From: Flavobacteriales bacterium
Lineage (GTDB): Bacteria > Bacteroidota > Bacteroidia > Flavobacteriales_D > Crocinitomicaceae
Assembly (NCBI GenBank): GCA_009926905.1
Contig: RFNX01000285.1
Span: 1 to 24,815 of the forward strand
Direction of reading: 5' to 3'
DNA: 24,815 nucleotides
Shown: positions 1 to 8,066 of the stretch, piece by piece
Numbering within the stretch: position 1 is the first letter of the stretch
Layout of the letters: every line of letters begins with the position of its first letter
Made by a program: the position numbers and the translations under genes
The notes under the pieces: generated by a model
Seen by the model: only the letters and a program-made list of their open reading frames with translations
What the model was told of the DNA's origin: nothing
Database searches by the model: none

Positions 1-1
1 G

Positions 2-760
2 TACAAAACGTATGGTAACAGAGACTTTGGTACAGTAAAAGGTATGACGATTTCTTACGACTTAAGACAAACAGGAAACATTCGTATGACAGCTAACTAC
101 ACATTACAATTTGCCGATGGAACAGGTTCAGATGCTACTTCAGCAAGTTCATTAGTGAATGCAGGTTTACCAAACTTGAGAAATATTTTCCCATATTCTT
201 ATGATCAAAGACATGCTTTTGCAATAACATTTGATTACCGATATGGAGAAGGAGAGGATTACAATGGACCAATGGTTGGAAAAACAAAACTACTTGAGAA
301 TGTTGGTTTAAACTTATTCTCAAATATTTATTCTGGTTCTCCCTATTCTTCTCAAACTTTTATTACAGACGAAGGAATTGGAAATTTAACAGCTGGATTG
401 AATGGTACATTAAATGGATCGCGTTTACCTTGGTCTTACAGATTGGATTTACAGCTTGACAAGACAATTAATTTGGAATTCAACAAGAAGGAAAAAGATG
501 TAAACAAAAAGAAAGTTGCATTTTTAAATATTTACTTACGTGTAACCAACTTATTCAATCAATTTAATGTATTGAATGTTTATAGAGCTACAGGTAACTG
601 GAATGATGATGGTTTCTTACAAGCAGCATCCAGCCAGACTTCAATACAAAATCAAATAGATGAGCAATCATTTAGAGATTACTACTCAATGAAAATCCAA
701 AATCCATTCAATATTAGTTCGCCTCGAACAATTAGATTAGGTGTTAAATTTGATTTTTAA
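2..760 (+). CDS. TonB-dependent receptor-like outer-membrane protein, C-terminal part (5' truncated)
   Basis: The reading frame is open from base 2, so the gene begins before the window. An internal ATG at 44 is probably not the start. The visible part is the C-terminal half of an outer-membrane beta-barrel: alternating aromatic/polar strands such as GNIRMTANYTLQF, a strand near the end reading FLNIYLRVTNLFNQFNVLNVY, and a final strand ending in IRLGVKFDF with a terminal Phe, as expected for BAM-inserted barrels. The phrase 'LYLRVTNLFN'-like and the periplasmic-turn spacing fit the last strands of Bacteroidota TonB-dependent receptors. The next gene starts 24 bases after the stop on the same strand and a PorV-family gene follows, so an operon is likely. 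The substrate cannot be told, and the plug and CarboxypepD-like domains, if present, lie outside the window. Confidence 0.75.
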   Translation, partial: YKTYGNRDFGTVKGMTISYDLRQTGNIRMTANYTLQFADGTGSDATSASSLVNAGLPNLRNIFPYSYDQRHAFAITFDYRYGEGEDYNGPMVGKTKLLENVGLNLFSNIYSGSPYSSQTFITDEGIGNLTAGLNGTLNGSRLPWSYRLDLQLDKTINLEFNKKEKDVNKKKVAFLNIYLRVTNLFNQFNVLNVYRATGNWNDDGFLQAASSQTSIQNQIDEQSFRDYYSMKIQNPFNISSPRTIRLGVKFDF

Positions 761-784
761 GATAATAAAGAAATACATAGAAAT

Positions 785-3700
785 ATGAAAAGTAAAATAG
801 TTGCAATCGTTTTAGGTATTGGTTTTTTCTACTCAAATGCCTTTGGATATTATGGCCCGAATGACAAACCTGGTAAAGTAAAATCCAATCCAAAAGGAGC
901 AAACTGTAGTCCAGCAACATCGAAACTTACAATGGAGTTTAACGATGTAAAAGCACTGATAGAACAAGGTGGAAGTATGTTTCAAAATCGTGCTGCGAGT
1001 GTTTCAGCTTATGAAGTACCCAAAGGTAGCAATAGATTTGCCATTTTTGCTGGAGCATTATGGATGGGTGGCACAGACGTTAACGGTCAATTAAAGCTGG
1101 CTGCATTAAGATTCCGTTCAGGAAATGATTTTTGGCCTGGTCCTTTAACCGTTACCCCGGGTACTGGAACATATAATCCAGGTAGTCCAGTAGGTGACAA
1201 TGCAGTAAGGGATTTTGGAGAAGCTAATATTGATCCAGATCAGTGTTTAGCTTATGATAAATTTTATACAATAAGAAAAGCAGAAGTAATTCGTTTCAAT
1301 ATATGGTGGGAATGTAATGCTGGAATTACAACTGAAGGTTGTGATGACGTAGTTCAACCATCCAACGATGAATTAAATAGAATATATAGCTGGCCTGCCC
1401 ATGGTGATGTTTCACGTGGACAAGATTATTTCTTAGCTCCTTTCTATGATAGAGATGGAGATGGAAACTATAACCCAGACAATGGTGATCATCCTTGGTA
1501 CGATGACATTTTAGGTCGTGATGATATTGAATGTGGAGTAGATAGACGCGTTTCTTTATACGGTGACGAAACGCATTGGTGGGTATTTAATGATAAAGGT
1601 AACATTCATACTGAAACGAATGGTGATCCAATTGGAATGGAAATTCGTGCTCAGGCATTCTCATTTGCAACAAATGATGAGGTAAATAGAATGACGTTTT
1701 ATAACTATGAATTAATAAATAGAGGAACACAAACCTTGTTTAACACATACTTTGCTCAATATTTAGACTGCGATTTAGGAAATTATGCAGATGATTATGT
1801 TGGTTGTGATGTTTCTCGAGGATTAGGTTATACATTTAATGGCGACAATAACGATCAAAGCGATGGTGGAAGATTGGGCTATGGTGAGAATCCTCCAGCA
1901 ATAGGTTGTGACTTTTTTGAAGGTCCTTATCAAGATGGTGATGGTATCGATAATCCAGGTCCCTATTTTGATGAGGCTACACAAACAGATATCGTTCCAA
2001 GTGTTATTGATGCTTTAGCAAATGGTGGTATTGTTTACAAAGGAATTGGAATTGGTTACTCGGATGGTATTATTGATAATGAACGCTTTGGTATGAGAAG
2101 ATTTTCATATTATACATCAACATCTGCTTATCCATATAATGACCCGGGATCTGCTTCTGAATATTACAATTTTATGCAAGGACTTTGGGCGAATGGTTCC
2201 CAAATGTTTTATGGTGGGTTGGGTTATGTTGGTTCGATTGGTGTTACCACCGCGCCTTCAAGCTACATGTTTCCTGGAACATCTGACCCTATTCATTGGT
2301 CAACAAATGGAGTGGATATGTCTGGGGCATTTCCAAATGGATGGGATGAATCTACAAATAACAATCCTAGTGGTGATAGACGTTTTGTTCAATCAGCAGG
2401 TCCTTTTACCTTACGTCCGGGTGCTATAAATAACATTACAGTTGGAATTGTTTATGGAAGAAGTACTGATGGTAATTTGTTTGCGTCTGTTGATGCAATG
2501 AAAAGAGCCGATACAAAAGCACAAGCTTTATTTGATGCATGTTTTAAAATTCTTTCTCCTCCAGATGCTCCAAAATTGACAATTCAAGAATTAGAAAATG
2601 AATTGATATTGGTGTTGGAAAATCCTTCTTCGTCTAACAATTATCAAGAAGCATATTCTGAAATGGATGAAATAAATATTCCTGATCCAACTGTTGATAG
2701 ATACTACCGTTTTGAAGGATATCAAATATTTCAATTGAAAAGTACTGATGTTTCAATTGCAGATATAACTGATCCAACTAAAGCTCGTTTAGTTGCTCAA
2801 TGCGACATCAAAAATAATATTGGACGAATTATTAATTTTGAGTTTGATGAAAACCTCGGATTCTCGGTTCCAGTTGAAAAAGTTAATGGAGCAAATAAAG
2901 GTATTCAACATAGTTTTAAAGTGACAGAAGATCAATTTGCTCAAGGAAATAGAACCTTAGTGAATCATAAAACCTATTATTATGTAGCAATTGCTTATGC
3001 ATACAATCAATTCAAAAAATATGATCCAAACGATGCTACTTTATTAGACGGTCAAAAAATACCATTTATCTCCTCTCGTTTGAATTATGACGGAACAGCG
3101 ATTAGCTCAATACCTGCAGTACCTCATAATCCAATTCCTGAAGCTGGCGGAACTGAACAATTAATTGAATATGGTTCATCTCCACAAATCACACGTTTGG
3201 ATGGATATGGAAATGGAAATCGATCATTAGAACTTACAAGTTCTTCCTTGGCTTCTATTATTGAAGATGGATTCATGGAAAATCCAACTTATGACTACGG
3301 AAAAGGTCCAATTAATATTAAAGTAGTTGATCCATTAAATTTAGCTAACGGTTATTTTGAATGCAAGTTCCGTGACTATAATGTAGGTACAACTGGTAAT
3401 GCTGCGGATACAGCTAGTTGGGTTATTTACCGATATGATCAAAAAGGTGGAAACATCATTGATTCAGTGTCTTCTGAAAGAACAATTGCTGTAAACAATG
3501 AACAAATAATTCCTGAGTGGGGAATCTCGGTTCAAATTTATCAAGAGAAATATTATTTCCCTAGTGGTTCTGGTAATCCTGCTGCTAAATTTACTGATAT
3601 GATTGAATCATCTATTGAGTTTGCTGATTCATCAAAAAGATGGTTAAGTGGGGTTCAAGATAATGATGCTTTTTTCCCAACTAATTGGATACGATCTGGA

Positions 3701-4948
3701 GATTACAAGGATACTAATTCGACACCTAATGTTGCTGAGTATCTGAATGCTGTAAATTACAAAGATGAACTAGGAGCAGATCCCGCTCAAAAATATGAAA
3801 GTATATTAAACGGAACAATTGCGCCTCATAGATTGGTTGGGTATCAAGCTGATTACATGCCTTTAGCTTACTATAATTCAGCAAGTGCCCCAGGTGCGTC
3901 TAAGGCAAACGCTTCAATTAGTTTCTTGCCAAGTGTTAACATAGTAATAACAAGTGATAAAAGTAAATGGACGCGATGTCCAGTAATTGAACTCGGAAGA
4001 ACAGAATCGTTAAATATTGGTGGTGCTAAGTCAGGGGCAATGCGCAAAAGTCAAAGTGTAGATAAAAATGGTATAGCAGACGGAACAGGAACTGGTATGG
4101 GTTGGTTCCCAGGTTATGCTGTAGATTTAGAATCTGGAGCCCGTTTGTACATGGCATTTGGAGAAAACTCTTTCCTTGGCGGTGAAAATGGAGCAGATAT
4201 GATTTGGAATCCAACAGACAGAATAGTAAGTAACGTTGGTACTCCACTTATGGGAGGTATGCATCCGATTTATGTATTTGGATACAACCAAGCAACAATT
4301 AATGGCTATGTTTCAGGGTATGACTTCCCAGCATATATTCCAAATCAAGCTGAAACTAACGCTACAAATTTGTTATACCAAAAATGGTTGGAGGTTGAAA
4401 CAAACAATGCAGCGGCTAAACGTGAGTTGTATGGTAGTTTATCTTGGATTGCATATCCATTATTAAATACAGATCAAACCTTGTTATCAACTGATGTTAC
4501 AATAAAATTGCGTATCAATAAAGAGTTTAAAAACTTTGTTGGATCAGGTGAGAATGGAGGTAAACCTATGTATTCTTGGAGTATGGATGAAATAGCAACT
4601 GTGGTTGCATCAAAAGATCAATTGAAAGAGGCGTTAAAGATGATAAACATCGTTCCTAATCCATATTATGCTTTCTCTGAATATGAAAGAACAAGAATTG
4701 AAACCAAGGTAAAAATCACAAATCTACCTGAGAAATGTACCGTAAGAATCTATACTTCAAATGGAAAATTGGTTAGAACGTTTAAAAAAGATAGTCCTGT
4801 CACTTCTTTAGATTGGGATTTAACAAATAATAAGGCAATTCCTGTAGCTGGAGGTATTTATTTAATTCATGTGGAAGTTCCAGAAGTTGGCGAAGTTATT
4901 TTGAAATTCTTCGGAGGAATGAGACAAGTAGATTTACAAGGTATTTAA
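785..4948 (+). CDS. Large exported surface protein, probable type IX secretion cargo, function unknown (1387 aa)
   Basis: It starts with a Sec signal peptide (MKSKIVAIVLGIGFFYSNAFG). The first 550 residues carry phrases I recognise from a widespread family of large Bacteroidota surface proteins: GALWMGGTDVNGQLK, GNDFWPGPL, SWPAHGDVSRGQDY, WWVFNDKGNIHTETNG, CDLGNYADDYVGCDVSRG and LGYGENPPA. Acidic DxDxDG-type segments (DRDGDGNYNPDNGD near residue 222, DGDGIDNPG near residue 384) suggest calcium binding. The last 100 residues (from INIVPNPYYAF) look like the Ig-like FlgD/T9SS C-terminal fold, with a VRIYTSNGKLVRTF strand and GGIYLIHV, but the chain ends in KFFGGMRQVDLQGI instead of a typical type A sorting end. 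It lies between a TonB-receptor-like gene and a PorV-family gene, with gaps of 24 and 19 bases. Export through the type IX system is inferred. No enzymatic motif was recognised. Confidence 0.75.
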   Translation: MKSKIVAIVLGIGFFYSNAFGYYGPNDKPGKVKSNPKGANCSPATSKLTMEFNDVKALIEQGGSMFQNRAASVSAYEVPKGSNRFAIFAGALWMGGTDVNGQLKLAALRFRSGNDFWPGPLTVTPGTGTYNPGSPVGDNAVRDFGEANIDPDQCLAYDKFYTIRKAEVIRFNIWWECNAGITTEGCDDVVQPSNDELNRIYSWPAHGDVSRGQDYFLAPFYDRDGDGNYNPDNGDHPWYDDILGRDDIECGVDRRVSLYGDETHWWVFNDKGNIHTETNGDPIGMEIRAQAFSFATNDEVNRMTFYNYELINRGTQTLFNTYFAQYLDCDLGNYADDYVGCDVSRGLGYTFNGDNNDQSDGGRLGYGENPPAIGCDFFEGPYQDGDGIDNPGPYFDEATQTDIVPSVIDALANGGIVYKGIGIGYSDGIIDNERFGMRRFSYYTSTSAYPYNDPGSASEYYNFMQGLWANGSQMFYGGLGYVGSIGVTTAPSSYMFPGTSDPIHWSTNGVDMSGAFPNGWDESTNNNPSGDRRFVQSAGPFTLRPGAINNITVGIVYGRSTDGNLFASVDAMKRADTKAQALFDACFKILSPPDAPKLTIQELENELILVLENPSSSNNYQEAYSEMDEINIPDPTVDRYYRFEGYQIFQLKSTDVSIADITDPTKARLVAQCDIKNNIGRIINFEFDENLGFSVPVEKVNGANKGIQHSFKVTEDQFAQGNRTLVNHKTYYYVAIAYAYNQFKKYDPNDATLLDGQKIPFISSRLNYDGTAISSIPAVPHNPIPEAGGTEQLIEYGSSPQITRLDGYGNGNRSLELTSSSLASIIEDGFMENPTYDYGKGPINIKVVDPLNLANGYFECKFRDYNVGTTGNAADTASWVIYRYDQKGGNIIDSVSSERTIAVNNEQIIPEWGISVQIYQEKYYFPSGSGNPAAKFTDMIESSIEFADSSKRWLSGVQDNDAFFPTNWIRSGDYKDTNSTPNVAEYLNAVNYKDELGADPAQKYESILNGTIAPHRLVGYQADYMPLAYYNSASAPGASKANASISFLPSVNIVITSDKSKWTRCPVIELGRTESLNIGGAKSGAMRKSQSVDKNGIADGTGTGMGWFPGYAVDLESGARLYMAFGENSFLGGENGADMIWNPTDRIVSNVGTPLMGGMHPIYVFGYNQATINGYVSGYDFPAYIPNQAETNATNLLYQKWLEVETNNAAAKRELYGSLSWIAYPLLNTDQTLLSTDVTIKLRINKEFKNFVGSGENGGKPMYSWSMDEIATVVASKDQLKEALKMINIVPNPYYAFSEYERTRIETKVKITNLPEKCTVRIYTSNGKLVRTFKKDSPVTSLDWDLTNNKAIPVAGGIYLIHVEVPEVGEVILKFFGGMRQVDLQGI

Positions 4949-4967
4949 TTAATTTTTGATAGACAAT

Positions 4968-6023
4968 ATGAAAAGTTTAGTTCAACAAATAACACTGGGT
5001 CTTTTTTTGGTTTCTTCAGTTGCAACTTATGCTGGAAATGAAGACCGAGTAGGATCAGCTGGAGCATCGCATTTATTGATCAATCCTTGGGCACGTAGCT
5101 CAGCGATTGCAGACGCGGCTTATGCAAACACAAATGGTTTAGAAGCTACTTTCTCTAACATTGCCGGATTAGCATTTACAGATAAAACGCAAATCAAATT
5201 CAATTATACGAATTGGTTAGGTTCAGCTGGAATTGGATTAAATGCCGCAGGAATAGCTCAACGAATATCAGAATCTGATGTAATAGCAGTAAGTATTCAA
5301 TCAATGAATTTTGGGGATATTCCAATTACAACTGTAGCAAATCCAGAAGGTAATATTGGTACTTTTTCACCAAGAGCAAATGTATTTAATATTGGTTACG
5401 CTCGTGAGTTTTCATCTAGCATTTATGGCGGAATCAACTTCAAAGTTATTTCAGAGAATATTTCAAACTTGAAAGCCAACGGTATAGCTATAGACGCAGG
5501 AATTCGCTATGTGACTGGTGAGAACGATCAAATTAAGTTCGGTATTGCACTTAAAAATGTTGGGCCTGTCATGAAATATAAAGGAGATGGTTTAGCACAA
5601 CAAGTAACTTACGTTTCAACTGGATACATCGCCTCTTTGGAGCAACGATCAGCAACTTTTGAAATGCCATCTTTATTATCCATAGGTGGTTCTTATGATT
5701 TCATTTTTAATGAATCAAATAAATTGAATTTAGCCTTAGGTTTTCAAGCAAATTCATTTATGAATGATCAATATAGAATAGGTTTGGATTACGCAATGAC
5801 ATCATCAAAATTAGCTTTCAACATTCGAGCAGGTTATTGTTATGAAAAAAATCTTTTGAATGCAGAAAATCGTTCGAACGCTTTGGTTGGACCAACAGCT
5901 GGATTTTCAGTTGATGCTTTAGCTGGTAAAAAGAAAAATGCAATAGGTCTTGAATATTGTGTTCGTTTCGCAGGTGTTTTTGGTATCATTCATACAGTTG
6001 GAGCGACAATCAGTTTAAAATAA
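4968..6023 (+). CDS. PorV/PorQ-family outer-membrane beta-barrel protein
   Basis: A 351-residue exported barrel. The frame is open from a TTG at 4956, but the ATG at 4968 gives a clean signal peptide (MKSLVQQITLGLFLVSSVATYAG) and is preferred. The mature N-terminus has the family pattern: a GSAGASHLLINPWARSSAIADA stretch (Gly/Ala-rich turn, then 'R-S-x-A-x-A-x-A'), followed by GLEATFSNIAGLAF, the counterpart of the 'NPAGLA' element. Regular amphipathic strands continue to the end (GATISLK). In well-studied species PorV is the shuttle that carries type IX cargo to the attachment complex, and many Bacteroidota have several paralogues beside specific cargo genes. Its place directly after the 1387-residue exported protein suggests it serves that protein. 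I cannot tell whether it is the main PorV or a cargo-specific paralogue; the second is more likely because no other core secretion genes adjoin it. Confidence 0.8.
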   Translation: MKSLVQQITLGLFLVSSVATYAGNEDRVGSAGASHLLINPWARSSAIADAAYANTNGLEATFSNIAGLAFTDKTQIKFNYTNWLGSAGIGLNAAGIAQRISESDVIAVSIQSMNFGDIPITTVANPEGNIGTFSPRANVFNIGYAREFSSSIYGGINFKVISENISNLKANGIAIDAGIRYVTGENDQIKFGIALKNVGPVMKYKGDGLAQQVTYVSTGYIASLEQRSATFEMPSLLSIGGSYDFIFNESNKLNLALGFQANSFMNDQYRIGLDYAMTSSKLAFNIRAGYCYEKNLLNAENRSNALVGPTAGFSVDALAGKKKNAIGLEYCVRFAGVFGIIHTVGATISLK

Positions 6024-6029
6024 AATTAC

Positions 6030-6037
6030 TAAATTTG
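6030..6037 (+). promoter_or_regulatory. Candidate -7 element (TAAATTTG) for greA
   Basis: TAAATTTG matches the Bacteroidota primary-sigma -7 consensus TAnnTTTG exactly. It lies 61 bases before the greA ATG. No clear TTG/TTTG -33 element is visible at the usual spacing. The expected transcription start (about 5-7 bases after the final G) falls at about 6042-6044, right at the foot of the hairpin that follows. Confidence 0.45.
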
Positions 6038-6044
6038 TAAAAGT

Positions 6045-6077
6045 CAAGAGGGTTCATTTTGGGCTCTCTTGTTTTTT
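6045..6077 (+). terminator. Hairpin plus T-run after the PorV-family gene
   Basis: CAAGAGGG pairs with the downstream CTCTCTTG arm (one G-T wobble), the loop contains CATTTTG, and a run of six T follows (6072-6077). This is the layout of an intrinsic terminator for the upstream three-gene unit. Because a -7 element sits just before it, the same hairpin may also form at the very 5' end of the greA transcript. Confidence 0.6.
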
Positions 6078-6098
6078 GTTTATTTAAATTCTCAAATT

Positions 6099-6572
6099 AT
6101 GTCTCAAATAAATTATTACACGGCAGAGGGATTACAAAAATTGAAAGATGAGTTGTATCATTTAAAAACAGTTGAACGCCCTTCAATTTCAGAGCAAATT
6201 GCTGAAGCAAGAGATAAAGGTGATTTATCTGAGAACGCAGAGTATGATGCTGCTAAAGAGGCACAAGGAATTCTAGAAATGAAAATTTCAAAAATGGAAG
6301 CTATTGTTGCGAATGCAAGATTGATTGATGAAACTCACATGGATAATTCCAAGGTTTTTATCCTTTCCAATGTGAAAATAAAGAATCAAGCAAATGGAAT
6401 GGAAGTTCAATATACGTTAGTAGCAGAGAATGAAGCCGACATCAAACAAAGAAAGATTTCAGTGGATTCTCCAATGGGAAAAGGATTGCTTGGTAAAAAA
6501 GTCGGCGACATAGCTGAAGTTCAGACCCCCGCTGGAAATATGAATTTCGAAATATTGGACATAACAAGATAA
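6099..6572 (+). CDS. greA: Transcription elongation factor GreA
   Basis: GreA binds RNA polymerase through the secondary channel and stimulates cleavage of the 3' end of backtracked transcripts. The frame is open from 6069, but the ATG at 6099 (MSQINYYTAEGLQKLKDEL) gives the usual family start and a normal length of 157 residues. The N-terminal coiled coil carries the signature ARDKGDLSENAEYDAAKE at residues 37-54, with the catalytic acidic tip D42 and E45. The C-terminal FKBP-like globular domain includes SPMGKGLLGKKVGD and ends EILDITR. The stop overlaps the next start by one base (TAATG), so the HIT-family gene is translationally coupled. Confidence 0.97.
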   Translation: MSQINYYTAEGLQKLKDELYHLKTVERPSISEQIAEARDKGDLSENAEYDAAKEAQGILEMKISKMEAIVANARLIDETHMDNSKVFILSNVKIKNQANGMEVQYTLVAENEADIKQRKISVDSPMGKGLLGKKVGDIAEVQTPAGNMNFEILDITR

Positions 6573-6958
6573 TGAGTTCCATTTTCAAAAAAATAATAGA
6601 TCGAGAAATTTCAGGTTTTATCATTGCTGAAGATGATAAACATTTAGCTTTTCTGGATGCTAATCCGCTGATAGAAGGACATACTTTGGTAATTCCAAAA
6701 ATCGAAGAAGATTACATTTTTGATTTAAATGATACCGATTTAAGCGAATTAATTATTTTCGCGAAGAAAGTAGCAATTCAAATTAAGAAGCACATTCCTT
6801 GTACAAAAGTTGGAATGTCAGTTGTTGGTTTAGAAGTACCACATGCACATATTCATTTGATTCCAATTAATTCAATTGACGATATGAATTTCAGTCGTCC
6901 TAAAATAAAACTTGACTCAAATCGTTTTCTTGAATTACAGGCTTTACTTACAAAATAA
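6572..6958 (+). CDS. HIT-family (histidine triad) protein
   Basis: A 128-residue histidine-triad nucleotide-binding protein of the Hint/HinT branch, which hydrolyses nucleoside phosphoramidates and related adenylylated compounds. The N-terminal SIFKKIIDREI and the EGHTLVIPK strand (residues 35-43) are typical. The catalytic HxHxH motif is HAHIH at residues 91-95, in VPHAHIHLIPI, with the nucleophile expected at H93. The zinc-binding cysteines found near the N-terminus of some Hint proteins are absent. It shares one base with the greA stop codon, a pairing common in Bacteroidota. The physiological substrate is unknown. Confidence 0.93.
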   Translation: MSSIFKKIIDREISGFIIAEDDKHLAFLDANPLIEGHTLVIPKIEEDYIFDLNDTDLSELIIFAKKVAIQIKKHIPCTKVGMSVVGLEVPHAHIHLIPINSIDDMNFSRPKIKLDSNRFLELQALLTK

Positions 6959-7001
6959 TTTAAGGTCAATCTCATGATTTGATTTCGAAAACTTCTTTGC
7001 G

Positions 7002-8066
7002 ATGATGAAACAAATTGCTCTTTTTACTTTGCTTTTTTTAAGCTCACAATCATTAAAAGCAGCTACAACGGATTCTTTAAGTATTTTGTTTATCGGTAAT
7101 TCATATACACACATGAATGTCATGCCAAAAATCTTTGAGAAATTGTGTAAAGACAGAGAAAAGCCTATTTATATTGAAATGAACACACGTTCAGGTGCGA
7201 GTTTTAATGTTCATACGACTCGAGACGACATGTACGAGGCAATAAGAAGCAGAAAATGGGATTACGTTGTTTTACAAGGTTTTTCAAGGGAATTATCTTT
7301 AGGTTATGATAAAATTGATAAAGAAACCTTGCCTTATTTAAATCGAATAGTGGATTCAGTAAAAGCTAATAACGCTTGTACAAACATGCTTTTTTATTTA
7401 ACTTGGGGATATAAGAATGGTTATTCTGAAATGCTAGAAAACAATACCTATGAGAAAATGGCTACAAACATTATTAATGGCTATTGTTATTTAGGAACAT
7501 GCTACGACGTTCCAATTGTTCCTGTAGGTGTTGTTTGGAAAAACATTCGTGAGAAATATCCCGATATTAATTTATATTCTGAAGATGATGCACATCCAAA
7601 TAAAAACGGATCTTATTTAGCAGCTTGCACATTTTATGCAGCAGTTTTTAGAGAATCTATAGAAGGAGCAGTTACATCCACAATTGACTCAAAATTAGCA
7701 ACAATTATTCAAAAAGAAGCATCAACTTATGTTCTTTCTAATCTAAACCAATTTGGGTTGAATAAAAATTATTTTGAGATTATTGAAGAACGAACTCCGC
7801 AAGGAAAATATAAAGTGAGCTTGAAAGCTAATTATTCTAATCTTGCAAAAATCACATGGAATCTTGGAAATGGAACCATTAAACATGATAAAGAATTGGT
7901 TTATTTTTATAAGAAGCCAGGTAAGTACATTGTGAGTTTAACAGTTGAAGAAGATTGTGGTATAAGAAATTATACAAAAAAGATTAAATACACAGCTCCT
8001 TTGAAACCAATTAAAAGATCAAAATCAAAGCCTTCAAGAAAGTCAGAGGTAAAGCGAAAAAACTAA
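7002..8066 (+). CDS. Exported SGNH/GDSL-type hydrolase (DUF4886-like) with C-terminal PKD-like domain
   Basis: Two ATG codons stand in tandem (7002 and 7005); either start gives a Sec signal peptide ending near SLKA. The mature protein opens with SILFIGNSYTHMN, the block-I motif of SGNH hydrolases, with the nucleophile Ser34. The Asp-His pair is D195-D-A-H198 followed by PNKNGSYLAA. Residues from WDYVVLQGFSRE resemble the DUF4886 branch; the classical block-III GxND is not evident. Residues about 265-330 look like a PKD/Ig-like domain (ITWNLGNGT ... FYKKPGKYIVSLTV), and the protein ends in a very basic tail (KRSKSKPSRKSEVKRKN). The likely role is an extracytoplasmic esterase/deacylase acting on carbohydrate or lipid, but the substrate is unknown. 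Its stop overlaps the stop of the convergent acyltransferase gene. Confidence 0.8.
   Translation: MMKQIALFTLLFLSSQSLKAATTDSLSILFIGNSYTHMNVMPKIFEKLCKDREKPIYIEMNTRSGASFNVHTTRDDMYEAIRSRKWDYVVLQGFSRELSLGYDKIDKETLPYLNRIVDSVKANNACTNMLFYLTWGYKNGYSEMLENNTYEKMATNIINGYCYLGTCYDVPIVPVGVVWKNIREKYPDINLYSEDDAHPNKNGSYLAACTFYAAVFRESIEGAVTSTIDSKLATIIQKEASTYVLSNLNQFGLNKNYFEIIEERTPQGKYKVSLKANYSNLAKITWNLGNGTIKHDKELVYFYKKPGKYIVSLTVEEDCGIRNYTKKIKYTAPLKPIKRSKSKPSRKSEVKRKN

Noticed and set aside
6959..7001. Short gap between the HIT-family and SGNH hydrolase genes, examined for a promoter or terminator.
   Set aside because: An ATGATTTG-like string resembles a -7 element but lacks the TA, and no hairpin is present.
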